Program-made: the position numbers and the translations under genes
Notes under the pieces: model-generated
Told to the model about the DNA's origin: nothing
The model's database searches: none
The model's input: the letters and a program-made list of their open reading frames with translations, nothing else
In this document: in pieces, positions 10,936-22,190 of the stretch
Layout of the letters: each line of letters opens with the position of its first letter
How positions within the stretch are numbered: position 1 is the stretch's first letter
Source: Anaeramoeba flamelloides
Taxonomy: Eukaryota; Metamonada; Anaeramoebidae
Assembly: GCA_027625915.1 (NCBI GenBank)
Contig: JANTQA010000045.1
Coordinates: forward strand, 3,038,001-3,102,000
Length of the DNA stretch: 64,000 bases
Direction of reading: 5' to 3'

Positions 10936-12009
10936 ATGGGACAAAAGCTTGTGTCAAAAACGATCTTCCAACCACCAAAAGGGGTTGATATGGTTTGTTT
11001 AAATAATATACATTATGTTACAACGTCTAACAACCTCAAGATACCATTGCTTTGGTTTCCTTACAATACACAGCAATATTATTATCAATATGCCAGCTCT
11101 ATCTTTACAAAAAAGAAGAAAACCAAAAAAAAACAAAAACAAAAACAAAAACAAGAAAGTGAAAGTGAAAGTGAAAATATGATAGTGAATGAAAGTGACG
11201 AAATTAGCAAAAAGACTGATAAAAATAAGAATAAGAAAAAGAACAAAAAAAACAATGGGGGAAATCAAAAAAAGATAAATTCCAAATCCAATAATAAAAG
11301 AACAATAAAGAAGAAAGAGCCATACACAATTTTGTTTTCGCACGCAAACGCGGAATCAATTTTCCAATTACCAATTTTAGCCCAAAACTTTGTCTATCAA
11401 TTAAAGGTCAATGTCTGCCTTTATGAGTATTGTGGATACCCCTTTTCACAGGGCAAGATTTCTGAGAAGAATTGCTATTTAGCCTCTCAAGCAGCGCTCA
11501 GGTGGCTAAACGAAGAAAAAGGGATACCAAAATCAAAAATAATTATTATGGGCCACTCGTTGGGGGCAGCAGTTGCAACCGATCTTGCATCCCGAAACCC
11601 AGACGTCTATGGGCTAGTTTTGATGTCAGCATTTCTGTCCTGTGTCAAGGTACCAAACAGGCACGTTTGTATACGCTCGATAGACATGTTTGAAAATTGG
11701 GAAAAGGCACCAAAGATCAACATAAAGACACTTTTGATACATGGAGAGAAAGACGAAATTGTGGAAATTAAACACGGCAAAAAGTTATACCAATTGTTTC
11801 CAAACACTGCTGAGCCATTATGGATCAAAGACGCCACTCACAATAATATTGAATGGAAGTTTAGTTGGAAATTATATCCCAGATTAAGGCAATTTATTTA
11901 TAGAGAATTATCCAAATATCATAAAAATTTAAATTCTAAAGTTGAAAATATCCAATCATTAAAAATTGAGACTGATCGAAAAAACTCAGATGTAAACGAT
12001 ATTTTATAA
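10936..12009 (+). CDS. ABHD17-like alpha/beta serine hydrolase
   Basis: The 357-aa protein carries an alpha/beta-hydrolase fold closest to the ABHD17 family, which removes palmitate from membrane-anchored proteins. FSHANAES (about 135-142) is the oxyanion-loop region. GHSLG holds the nucleophile Ser208, HGEKDEI the acid Asp273 and DATHNNIE the His302. AEPLWIKDATHNNIE is very like the ABHD17 C-terminal signature. Residues about 55-130 are a Lys/Gln/Asn-rich insertion without known function, placed where family members have a short loop. The family's N-terminal Cys cluster for lipid attachment is absent. Instead the protein starts MGQK, and Gly2 could be myristoylated. The ATG directly follows a TTTTTTTTAG, so a 5' intron cannot be excluded. 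The gene is flanked by two inverted 620-bp elements. Confidence 0.85.
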   Translation: MGQKLVSKTIFQPPKGVDMVCLNNIHYVTTSNNLKIPLLWFPYNTQQYYYQYASSIFTKKKKTKKKQKQKQKQESESESENMIVNESDEISKKTDKNKNKKKNKKNNGGNQKKINSKSNNKRTIKKKEPYTILFSHANAESIFQLPILAQNFVYQLKVNVCLYEYCGYPFSQGKISEKNCYLASQAALRWLNEEKGIPKSKIIIMGHSLGAAVATDLASRNPDVYGLVLMSAFLSCVKVPNRHVCIRSIDMFENWEKAPKINIKTLLIHGEKDEIVEIKHGKKLYQLFPNTAEPLWIKDATHNNIEWKFSWKLYPRLRQFIYRELSKYHKNLNSKVENIQSLKIETDRKNSDVNDIL

Positions 12010-12196
12010 AATTAATTCGAATTTCAATTTTCATTGCTTTTCTTAATACATTTGCTTTTTTTTTTATTTTTATGGTATTTTGCTTTTTTAGGTGTAATAT
12101 TTTTTTAATGTTATTTATGAAAAAATATTTAACATTTAAACCTACTTTTTTTTTAAAACACTTGTTCATACATAATAATTTTTAAAAATAAAACCA

Positions 12197-12403
12197 ATGT
12201 GCTTTTTTCAAAAATTATTCTTATTCTTATTATTTAATTATTTTTTTTTTACTGAAGGGTACAATAACCATAAAAAAAAATCTTGGAGTAGATTTCATAG
12301 CAAACTGAATAAAAAATTACCCCATTTTGTATTTGAAAAAAAAAGTAATAGCCTGTTTATGAGAAACGACCAAACTTATATTAAATCTTTTTTTCCGAAA
12401 TGA
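12197..12403 (+). CDS. Possible small secreted protein, unrecognised
   Basis: An ATG-started 68-codon frame begins with a hydrophobic segment (about residues 4-18) followed by a basic, Lys/Asn-rich tail, which is the layout of a short signal-peptide protein. Codon use after residue 20 is mixed rather than homopolymeric. No family is recognised and the 5' half is T-rich, so chance is possible. It lies 190 bases after the hydrolase stop on the same strand. Confidence 0.2.
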   Translation: MCFFQKLFLFLLFNYFFFTEGYNNHKKKSWSRFHSKLNKKLPHFVFEKKSNSLFMRNDQTYIKSFFPK

Positions 12404-12688
12404 ATTATTGTTTTTTTAAAAGTTTGATCCATTTGTAACTTTTTTGATTGTTCTAAATGTGAAATATTTCCAAATTATTTCGAAAAAAAAAAATAATTTT
12501 TTAAAATAAGAGACTAATATCATCATAGATTCATTGAAACTTAAAGTATGTAAAATGGGTATACTGTTATTAATTCTCCATTCTTCAAGTGGCCCTAAAA
12601 AAAATATCAGAAATATTATTGATCAATAAATTAAACACTTGTTTAATGATGATCAGAATTAAAAAGTGTCATTTTTAATTGTTTTAAT

Positions 12689-13054
12689 TAAACTCTTTTT
12701 CAAAAATTGTAACTCACCTGAAATAATAAATTGAAAAAAAAAATTTATCCTTTAGTATTCAAGAACAATTAATAACTAAATATGATTTGTAATTCTCTTT
12801 TAAGCCATTCTAAATCTATAAAAGCCTGATATATTAAAAATTAAAAAAAAATAAAACCAAAAACTAAAAAAAAGTGAGTCACAATTTTTGAAATGAGCAT
12901 TACCCATTTTTTATTACTGAACTTTCACTGAAAAAAAGTTGAACAACAAGATTTTTTATGAATAATTAAATCCATTTTCAAAGACATTACATAGTCTCAA
13001 TTTTCTTAGTGATTATTTGTCTTTTCGAAGATCTCTTTTTTTTTTTCCACACGA

Positions 13055-13115
<61 letters not shown>

Positions 13116-13306
13116 AAAAGAAAAACAAAAGAAAAACAAAAGAAAAACAAAAATTTGAAAAAGCAAAAATAAAATTTGCAAAATTAGAAAAAATGATTCT
13201 GATCCAAAAATTTGAGAATATTTTTTGTAAAGAATACTGAAATAAACCTTCAAAAAAACTTCCATTAACACTATAAAGTGAGTCAAAATTTATGAAAAAT
13301 AGTTTA
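12689..13306 (+). mobile_element. 618-bp inverted-repeat element, copy B
   Basis: Near-identical to copy A (7645-8264) but reversed. Ends TAAACTCTTTTTCAAAAATT and the inverse of TAAACTATTTTTCATAAATT. Inside are a long A run and a decayed Lys/Gln-rich frame. The motif GTGAGTCA followed by AATTTNTGAAA also occurs internally (about 12872). TA flanks both ends. Confidence 0.72.
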
Positions 13307-13466
13307 TTTTTTCATAATAAAAAGATAAAACCAAAATAATTGTATTCCAGTTACCCTATAATTACAATTAAGAACTTTCACACAGTAACATTTTTTCATT
13401 TTTTTTTTATAATTTCAAAGGGTTTCTAAAAAATTATTATATAACAGAAAGACCTGAATACCTATT

Positions 13467-13652
13467 GTGTGGTTTCCGTTTTATGAAAATTGTAGTATTG
13501 CAATCTATTTCCGATATATACATGATAACCCCAGATATCCTAATTGCCTTATAAATAAAAATTTTTATTTGAATTGTTATCAAAGGATTATAAGAGAAAG
13601 AATTTATAAACAATTATCTTATAAAGAAAATTTTATAATAAACATTGTGTAG
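13467..13652 (+). CDS. Unrecognised open frame, possible exon
   Basis: A 61-codon frame without an ATG near its start reads with varied codons: WFPFYENCSIAIYFRYIHD, then NPRYPNCLINKNFYLNCYQR and RIYKQLSYKENF. It ends in TAG. Base composition is less AT-biased than the flanks. It may be a terminal exon or a gene fossil. No donor or acceptor could be tied to it with confidence. Confidence 0.2.
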   Translation: MWFPFYENCSIAIYFRYIHDNPRYPNCLINKNFYLNCYQRIIRERIYKQLSYKENFIINIV

Positions 13653-14308
13653 TTACATACATTAAAAAATAAATTGAAAAAAAAATTTCAACATTTGAAA
13701 TATTTTTTTTGGTTATTGTATTTTTAATTATTTTTTATTCAAATTTTATTCAAAAAGAATTTTTATTTATTTTTTATTTTTGAAAAGTTTGTCTACACAT
13801 CAAAAAATTCTTAATTTTAATGTTGATATCACACCAAACTTTACTGGAATTTTTTTTTTTTAATGGGCAATTTGCTTCTCGATATTACCCAAAATATTTT
13901 AATAAATAATTTATTCATTAAAAAAGATATTTTCCAACTTTGGAATATGGATATTGATTCTTCAACCTTTATATTTGTCTCAATATTTAAATTATTTGCT
14001 AAAAAATTGATTTTATTAAAAAAATTCAATAATTCACTAAGAAATTATTTTTTCAAATTAGTTTTATATATGACTTAGAATCAGGGGATAATGTACTCTT
14101 TGCACAAATCTTAAAATTGATTCATAATCAAAAAATAGCAATATTTAGTAGAGTTAAGTTGTTTGTTTAAATGATTGGGAAGATCAAGTTAATAGAACCA
14201 GAAAGAAGGTAAAGATAAATAATGTTTTCATTGATCAAGTTTTACCACCCACTACAAAAATAAAATTTTATTCACCATTTCTCATTATATTTTTTTTTAG
14301 ACTCGTAT

Positions 14309-14600
14309 TTCGCCTTAGTAAAGAGAGGGCCGCACACATCCAATGATAAACAAAAATTTTAGTGCTCTTACCTTTCAAGAACTGTAAATGTAACCTAAAA
14401 TTTCATAATCCATTTTTAGAAAAATAAAAGTCCTCTAATCAACCTGAAATACCTAAAGTATTCCAACTTCATGACTCATTATTTCTTCATTGTCATTTAA
14501 AAAGAACCAATAGATACCTTTTACTTCTTGAATTGTTTTATTTATTGCTAAAACAATAGCTAATTTTAGTACATTATCAACGGACACAAATCACATTTTA
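14309..14600 (-). pseudogene. Decayed coding stretch, unrecognised
   Basis: In one minus-strand frame: SVDNVLKLAIVLAINKTIQE, KGIYWFFLNDNEEIMSHEVG, stop, then after two further stops MDYEILGYIYSS, stop, and KFLFIIGCVRPSLY. Codon use is gene-like, but four in-frame stops break about 290 bases. A second frame over the end reads YHWMCAALSLLRRNTS. No family assignment. Confidence 0.3.
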
Positions 14601-14889
14601 AAATTTTTTTTAATTTTATTTTGTTAATTTTCAAAAACAAGTCACATTCCATACATTCATCATCAAATTATAAAACTTTTGTTTTGGAACTGATCAGCTT
14701 GGAAATATTTTTACGAGAAAAAAAATTACACACTGCAAAGTTGGTATTTTTGAAAAAAATATGTTTGAAAAACGTAAAGCACTTCATTTGAAAATTGAAG
14801 GAATACTTTATTGAACAAAATACCCAAAAGAAAAAATAAATAAAATAGTACTGACATTGTAACGTAAGACATATTGGAATATTTTAGAA

Positions 14890-15230
14890 ATACAACCAGT
14901 TTAATTAAAAAGGAAAAAAATAATCAATCTTTTGGTTTTTGCTGTAATAATTATTGAGTAAACACTGTAATTAAAAATTTTAAAAAAAAGTTGCTTTTTG
15001 TGAAATTTAAATATCCTGTAACATTATTAGTTGGGTTTCTTTATTTTTAGATTTGGAAAAGGAATTAAAGAAAAATTTCCTAAATATAACAAATTTGTAT
15101 CTTATGATACTTTGTAAAAAAACCAAAAATTTATTTTTCAATACTATTTATAATACCCTTTTTATAGATAAATTTGAACTATAGAGTACTAATATCATTT
15201 GCTCTCAATTACAATTAAACTCCATTTCAA
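14890..15230. repeat. Dispersed 330-bp repeat, copy 2
   Basis: Same orientation and order of landmarks as 8930-9260; overall similarity is moderate with small indels. Confidence 0.45.
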
Positions 15231-16641
15231 AATCATTGACCCATTGAAAATCAAATTTTAAAGAAAAAAAATTTTAATAATAGAAGTTATCTATTATAAC
15301 ATAAAAATTTCGATTTTAATATTCAGTTCTATACTCAAGAGATATTTATTTTTTGTCTAAAAAGAAAAGAAAAAAAAATAAAAAAAACTGTTAAAAAAAA
15401 TTGGACCATTTATTTTGAAATAAGCATTACATAAAAATGGAAAATTTAAAAAATTAGTAAAACCCAGTTATCGATTCTCCTTACATTTGAATAACTAAAT
15501 CTAATCTCTTTTTGATATTTGAAACCAATTTTTACATTAATTCATCTGCTACTTCTTTCCAATTTTTCATTTTCATTTTCGATTTTAACAAAACACAAAT
15601 GAAAAAATAAAAAAGAGAAAAAATGATTTATTTGCAAACTTTTCATTGTGAGGGGAAAAACTTCAAAACAATACAAAAGCAATTCAAAATTCAAATCTAA
15701 TATGGGCTATTTATTATGAAATTTAGTTTACTTTATTAGTTGAATCTATGATGATCTTAATCCTATGAAACTCAAAAAGTAATTCGTTTTATCTTTAAAA
15801 TTTTTTTAATTTAATTTGATTAGAATTTAAGAAAAAAATTATTTTTTTTGATTGTCCATTTTTTCTATTTACTTTAAATCGTTTTTATGAAGTACATTTT
15901 TCAATTGAGAACATGGTTATTGACCAAAATCTCGAAAATAAGGTATTTCCAAAAAAGTCTGGCATTTTTTTTTACATTTCATAAAAAAACATCTTTGTTA
16001 GTGAAAATAATCATTAATTGAAGATATCAGAATTAAGTTTAATATTAATACTGAATGAATAAATGGCTAAGGTATTTATTTCAAAATAAGTTCATTGAAA
16101 TATTTCCAAAAAATGAAAAAAAAAATAGCATTTTTTTTGGTGAAAACAATGTATGATCAATTTCAATAAAAAACTGGAAATATGGAAAGGAGTACAAATG
16201 ATTTTTTAAACAATCACGTGCAGTTATATTTTTTCAATTCTATTTGAAAATTTGTTGAGATTAACTAAGTTATGAAAACGGTTTTTTCTATCAAAAAGAA
16301 AATAATAAACACCAATTTTACACCTAAAAATTATCAGATAAAATCGAGATCAGAAAATTTAATATCTTTTATTTATGTAATACAATGCTAAGAAACAAAT
16401 CGAATTATTGTCAAGAATCGATAAATGGTATTTAATGATTTTGGATGTTTAAATACTTTTTTGAAGATTGAGTTTAAAAGATATATTTTAAAATAAATTT
16501 GCCCCACTTTTTTGGAAATAGCTTATGATGGTATCTTTTGTCGTGCCAAATGTAGGTGATTTTGTTTAATTGAAAAATGTCAGAATTAAAAATCCACATC
16601 TGAAAATAAGTGAAATTTGGGCTAATTTTGAAGTTCCTTTT

Positions 16642-17457
16642 TTATTTTTTCACGACAACAGTTGGAGTATGAAGTTTGGGTGGAATTGTGAAGTGAATGG
16701 AATCATCATTTAACAAGGTTCTTATGACTGACAAAAATGCTTCGTTAAAGTTGTGATTTGCTTTTGCCGAGACATCATAATAAGGGATGTTCTTCTTTTG
16801 ATGGAAAACGATCTGCTCAGTTTTAATCTTTCGAAAAGGGCAATCACATTTATTCCCAAGTAACACAACGGGGATGTTCTCACATACCCTGTTGATGTCC
16901 TTATACCAACCCTCTACATTATTATATGTTTGGGTTCTCGTCAGGTCAAACATAATAATGGCTGCATTTGAATTAAGGTAAAAGGCATCCCGAAAACCAC
17001 CTATTTTTTCCTATGTGGAAAAAGGAAAAAAGAAATAAGAAGTAAAAAGATCATTGAAGATAATTTGGATCGTTTGACACATAATTATATTGTCGTTTTG
17101 GAAAAAAATTTGTTAATTTAATTTTCCTTTCTAGAATTTGGGTGTTTTTATCTTTTGAAAGTTTCTTACCCCTCCTGCGATATCCCATACGTTTAATATT
17201 ACGATTCCAGCACTTGTAGAAAAACTTAATGGTAATAATTCTGCACCAACCGTAGCTTTATATGTTTTTTCGTATTTTCCCTGGATATGACGATTAACAA
17301 AGGTAGTTTTCCCAACCCCATTATCCCCAATAATTGTAACTTTGAATTGGTGAATTGGTGTTTCTTTTTCTTTTTCAATTTCTTTTTCTTTTTCTTTTTC
17401 TTTTTCTTTTTCTTGTTCCATTGGATTTTTCAAGGTTTGATAAGACGAGAATTTCAA
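16642..17457 (-). CDS. Ran-like small GTPase, two exons
   Basis: Exon 1 is 17457-17170 and exon 2 is 17010-16642, joined in phase 0 over a 159-base GTAAGA...CATAG intron, giving 218 aa. Motifs in order: an Lys/Glu-rich N-terminal tail, P-loop GDNGVGKTT (44-52), switch I ATVGAELLPL, switch II WDIAGGEKIGGFRDAFY, IIMFDLT, RVCENIPVVLLGNKCD (NKxD), IVFHQKKNIPYYDVSAKANH (SAK). VCENIP, FH.KKN and YYDxSAK are Ran hallmarks, so it should work with nuclear-transport receptors or a related partner set. Two oddities: the switch II Gln used for GTP hydrolysis (Ran Q69) is Gly96 here, and the protein ends TPTVVVKK without the acidic DEDDDL tail. It is therefore probably a divergent paralogue. The start may be Met1 or Met13, which begins MEQEKEKE. 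Confidence 0.87.
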
Positions 17458-17928
17458 AAAAGGATTTGAAAAGGTAAAATGTTAATAAAAAATGACACAA
17501 ATGTTGAGTATTTTGAAAGAAAGAACTTTTTGATTTGGTTAAGAAGCTGACTTTTAAGTGGAAAAAATTCATGGTGTTTGTGAAACATGTGTAGAAACTT
17601 TTATTTTTGCTAATAAAATTTTTAAGGACTAAAAAGAAACATATACAAAGATGATAACGAAGGCAGTTGAAAAGTTTTTTTACATACTTTTGAAAGTTTC
17701 AAATTCTCTAAATCACAGAAAACTATCTTGAATAATGATTTGATGGAGTAGAATACTTGAGTGATTTTTCAGGTTTATGAAAAGAATCAAACTTCTTTTT
17801 TCTACTTTTAAACCTTATTTTTTAAAAAGAAATCTAAGGAATTATTTGAGTGTTTGCTATATGTTTTTCATGTAAATATCATATGGGGATAGGATTTAAT
17901 CGAGATATGTAATGTTATTTACTATTTG

Positions 17929-18150
17929 TTGTAAAATAAATGAACCAAAATTTTCATTCAGCTTTTCAAAAAAAAAGATTTATTAATCATGTAACATTTC
18001 AAATTTTTTAATCCTTATAACCACTATCAATTCTTAAGACACTTTTGAGAATTGGGAACTTTGGTGATTTGTTTGTTTTAATTTTTGTTCTACTTTTTTT
18101 TGGAAACCTGAATAATAATTTGTTCTTTTTATTCTGCAATTAACAGTATC
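17929..18150. mobile_element. 220-bp palindromic repeat family, copy 2 of 5
   Basis: Left TTTACTATTTGTTGTAAAAT, right inverse GATACTGTTAATTGCAGAAT; inner CATTCAGCTTTTCAAAA. See copy 1 at 2937. Confidence 0.6.
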
Positions 18151-18262
18151 TAAAGTTCCAACGGGAAATACAGAACATAAGTATTTATTAAATATTATCA
18201 AAAAAAGTTTGTAAAGTATTATTTTTTCCGGTTCATTTTCATCACTATCTTAAGGTTTACTA

Positions 18263-18815
18263 TCCCAACAATTTGAAAAAAAGATTATCTTGTGTTGGAC
18301 AAGACAACTTTTATTTTGGTTCTTAGGCAGTTGATCTTGAACTCTTATGGGTTTTAATATGGTTCAAAAAGGTAGTTTTTGACAATTTTTTTTATTTTTT
18401 TTCCAAAATCATGAATTGAAGTGTGTAAGACTAATTGCCTGGTTGGGAGGTAATTAATTAAAAAAATGTGGTTTGTGGGTTGTTGATTGAAATTTTAAAA
18501 TTATTTTTTTTTTTATTTGGAGAGTTTTAAAAATAATTTTTTTTTTCATTTAGTTAATTTAGGCTAAAGGGTAAAATAAATATTTAAATTTAAAACACAA
18601 AAATATAAATTCATTCTTAAACATCTACCAATATGTTGATGATACATTCTTCAAAAATTCAGATTTTGGAAAAAAAAAATTAAATTAATTTTTTCCTTGG
18701 TATTTAATCACACTTAAAACCCAAATAACGTTCAAGATTGATCACCTAAGAACAAAAATTAATATGTCGCCACACCGGATATAAGATAATCCTTTTTTCA
18801 AATTTGAGCGATTGT
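18263..18815. mobile_element. 550-bp element with about 130-bp inverted ends
   Basis: About 18263-18395 (AAATTTGAAAAAAAGATTAT, then GTTCTTAGG and GATCTTGAAC, GGGTTTTAAT) faces its inverse at 18680-18815 with about 80 percent agreement by eye. The centre has no open frame. Probably non-autonomous. Confidence 0.5.
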
Positions 18816-19422
18816 ATATGTTATTTTTTCTTTCTTGAAGGGATGAAATACCATGCTACAAATACAAGTTAAAATTTATAAAAGGGCCTTCAATTCAAGG
18901 AAATTCAAAATAATGCAATTTTTATTGGATTTTGTATGATAACAGAAAAATATTTATTGATAATCCAAACTTTTCAAAGTATTTTTTTGGAATAAAACAA
19001 TGAAAAACGAAAAACTTTGTTTATTAAATCATATGAAAATGTCACATCATTAATATTTTAAGTATGACACTCTCATAATAAACTCTAATACCTTAAAAAG
19101 AAAGTGGAAAGTAAGTATGAGATATTGATTTTCGAACCTTTTCAAGGTATATTTTGAATTTAGTTTGAGAAAAGTAAAATTGGTAGAAAAAATTACAGAT
19201 AAATAATTTCGAATCAAATAATTTTGAGCTTTCAGCAAGTTATTGTTCTGAGAAAATTTCACTCGTTACTTTTTTTTGATTAAGAAAGGAAATAAAATAA
19301 ATAAAACAAAGATATTTACTCAAGTTTTAGACCGATTTTGATTATGATTATTATTTGACAAAAAAAAAGATCAGCCTTATCAAAAATAAGAAAAGAAAAA
19401 ATAAAAAGAGAAATAATAATTA

Positions 19423-19658
19423 TTAATTATTTTTATTTAAATATCCTAAATTTCCCTCTAATGTTGGAAACTTATGACATTCTTCTTCGATTTTATTTGT
19501 TTCAATTTTTGACGAAACTTTTTCCTTAAGAGTTGATATGTCTTCAATATCAATTAAAAATTATTTTTTTTTTATTTTTTTTTTTTTTACGGTTATTTTC
19601 AATATAAATAATTGTTTCAAAAAGTAAATCGATTGTATTTTTTATTAACTTCGTAAAT
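19423..19658 (-). CDS. 3' part of an unrecognised spliced gene
   Basis: Two exons, 19658-19591 and 19541-19423, join in phase 1 over a 49-base GTAAAA...TTGAAG intron. The joined product reads FTKLIKNTIDLLFETIIYIE then NNHISTLKEKVSSKIETNK, ending in FPTLEGNLGYLNKNN and TAA. It is Lys/Glu/Ile-rich and helical, with likely coiled-coil spacing. The acceptor TGTTAG before 19658 implies at least one more upstream exon (phase 2), which I could not place. No family recognised. The 5' side is cut off by the element at 20070-20776, so the gene may be broken or have a long intron. Confidence 0.45.
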
Positions 19659-20069
19659 CTAACATTACAAAATATAAAATAATTAAAATATGATAAGTAA
19701 AAAATACATAAAGTTGACAAAAAAGGCTATTCATAAAAAAAATCTTAGTTTTTATTTCTAACTAATAGTCTTCAAATAACAAATCCAATACAACCTAAAT
19801 TATAAAATACAAAAAGTACAAAATTATTTGTATATAATTTTTATTACTGTAAACTTAAGAACTATTCAATTATTTTTTAATTTTTTTTACAAGTCTACCT
19901 TGTTTTATCTTCAGTTTAACTATAGTGATAAATTCAGAGAAATGTAATTTTTTTTTATTAGTAATCATTTGGGAAAAAAATGTAAACCCAATTTTTTAAT
20001 AATATTTTTCGTTTTTTTTTGATGACAAAAATTTCCCAGTAAAAATTGAGATTATTAATTTTTGAAATA

Positions 20070-20776
20070 AACTCTTTTTCAAAAAAAGGGCATAGAAAAG
20101 TTCACGAATTATTCATAATTGAATCAAATTAATTGCAGTTACAATCTAAAAAATAAGAAACTCATTAAAACCTAAAAAAAAAAAAACTCAACTAAATATT
20201 TAAAACTCATTAAACAACAAAATAAAAATTAAAATTAAATATTTTAAAAATTGGTGTACCGTTTTATTTGTAATGAGATATCTCCTTTTGTAAATTGTAA
20301 AGAAAAAAAATTATAAAATCAATAAAAACTGCTGAACAAGGTGAATTTTCAAACACATCTTTACATTTTATTGATAACTCTTTACACACCATACTATTGT
20401 TCTTTAAAGTTTCATTTTCAATATAAATCCACAATTCATCTGGATATTTTTCTGGAATTTTTTTTTTCTTTATTTTTTTTTTTCCATATTCCAGAAATCA
20501 ATCCGATAATGGACTTTTTTAATTCTTATATCTAGCTCATTTGAAATAAACTTAAACTGTTTCCATTTGTATACTGATATTTTTTTTTTCAAAATTTATT
20601 ACTTCTTATCTTGTTTTATTTATATTATAACTATTCAATTCCATAAATAAAAAAACAAAAAATAAAAAAAATGATGAATTAAAATGAAAATCGCCAATAA
20701 GTAATCATCAAATTAACAATCAAATCCAATGACATTGAGGATTTGAGAGGTGTGTCCTTTTGTTTGAAAAAGAGTT
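20070..20776. mobile_element. 707-bp inverted-repeat element, copy E
   Basis: Ends AACTCTTTTTCAAA and TTTGAAAAAGAGT. A direct, diverged copy lies at 48883-49605 (shared ATTCATCTGGRTATTTTTCT, AACTGTTTCCATTT, AAATAAAAAAACAAAAAAT). The terminal sequence matches that of copies A and B (7645, 12689), although the interiors differ, so the two groups were probably moved by the same enzyme. Confidence 0.6.
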
Positions 20777-22190
20777 AATATTAAATTCCAACCTTTATTT
20801 TTCTAATTTAGTTTCTAATAAACGAACTGTAAGAGATTATCATCACCATAAATTTGTCTATACTTAAATTATGTTGTAATTGAAAGTAAATGATGTTAGA
20901 ACTCTACATGTTTCAGAAGGTTATAAAAACTCTATTATACATATTATTTTACAATAAATTATAGTTTTTTTTTTATAATAACTATTTAAAATTTTCATTT
21001 TGTAATTATTGTCTTTAAATTTTTTTTTCATATCAAAAAAATAGAAACTCAAAATAAGAATATTCAGCAATTTAAGAATTCAGATTTAGAATATATCAAA
21101 GTAACTATTTTTTTTTCTATTTTAATTTCAAAGATTTAGTCGATATAAATCTAATAGAAACCCAAGAATGATTCGTTTTGTTTCATTTTTATAAAGTTAA
21201 TCGTAACATCAATAGATTTCGAATAGTTGAAAAATAATTTATCAAAAACAAATCTCTTGAGATAATTATTGAATTTTTTTAGCTACTAATCTAGATTATG
21301 AGATAAAATTATGAAAGTTTTTTGTAACTTTGAAGTCTTTGGAGTTTGAATATTGATATTTCAACTCTTAAATGTACCTACAAAGGCATACTTTTATCTT
21401 AATATTCAGATTTTTCGATTTAGGAGGTCAATTTAAACAAGTGAAAACTTTTTTGTTTATGAGATTTTCACAATCAAAACTTTTTTAAGGTTTTATGTTT
21501 TAATAAAGTGAGTACTATTTTTTTAAAAAAAGTGCATCCTTTATGATTCAACCTCTACACCACATTTAAAGGGTGATATTTCACTTTCTAAAAACATAAA
21601 ACTGTTCAAAAAGTTTTAATTCTGACAATCTCATAAAGAAAAAATTTTTCACTTTTTTATGACTTTAAAATTTACTTTTTTGGTTGGTTGTATCATTACA
21701 AACGGCAATTTTAGGAATCAAATATTTTTTAGAAATTTGAACCAAGGATCACAAATGTAACTAACTTCCAAGAACAACACACTTTAAATTGAGACTTACC
21801 TTTAATATATACTAAACACCTAAAGAAGCCAATTTGATATTTAAAAATGTTAAAGTTATACTTCTTGATCACTCAAAAAGTAGTTTTTCTGGGAAAAAGA
21901 AAAATGGCGTTATATTTTGAAAAACAGATTAATCAAGTGTATATGAGTTCTTTTAGCAATAGTAGTTAAAAAAAAATTCTTTTGAAAAAAAAACCTTGCA
22001 AATACGACTCAAAAATTTCATCATTATTCAATAATAAAGTCTGATTTCAAAATTAATTGATCATGAAATCAAAGTTAGTAAATAAGTTTTTCATTTACAA
22101 CTCTTATATATTCCAATCTGATTAACTATAGGTCATAAAAATATTATATTTTATTTATTTTTTAGTCTTTTTTATTTGTTTCTTTTGCTT
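20777..22190 (+). other. Exon-like islands and a palindromic repeat
   Basis: Plus-strand pieces look like short exons of one gene: FLINE ending CT|GTAAGA near 20823, LTLHVSE near 20907, then ETQNKNIQQFKNSDLEYIK|GTAACT near 21047-21110 and a tail KPKNDSFCFIFIKLIV. The phases can be made to agree, but two of the exons would be 17 and 20 bases, so I do not call a gene. From about 21400 to 21680 is an inverted repeat (AACTTTTTTAAGGTTTTATG facing its inverse) related to 61090-61420. Confidence 0.3.

Larger units (their letters stand above)
13653..16641. other. Gene-poor region between hydrolase and Ran-like gene
   Basis: Contains minus-strand decayed coding sequence (14309-14600), the second copy of the 330-bp repeat (14890-15230), and otherwise AT-rich sequence. 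I see no complete gene. Confidence 0.5.
17458..19422. other. Intergenic, two inverted-repeat elements
   Basis: The Ran-like promoter must lie just above 17457 on the minus strand; no motif recognised. The stretch holds the 17929-18150 repeat and the 18263-18815 element. A minus frame at 19050-19262 is not convincing. Confidence 0.45.

Noticed and set aside
16642-16660. Missing acidic Ran tail supplied by a further exon
   Set aside because: The only possible donor is a weak GTGAAA overlapping the stop, and the next acceptor opens a non-acidic frame.
20341-20535. 64-codon plus frame
   Set aside because: Lies wholly inside inverted-repeat copy E and is not conserved in its homologue at 48883-49605.
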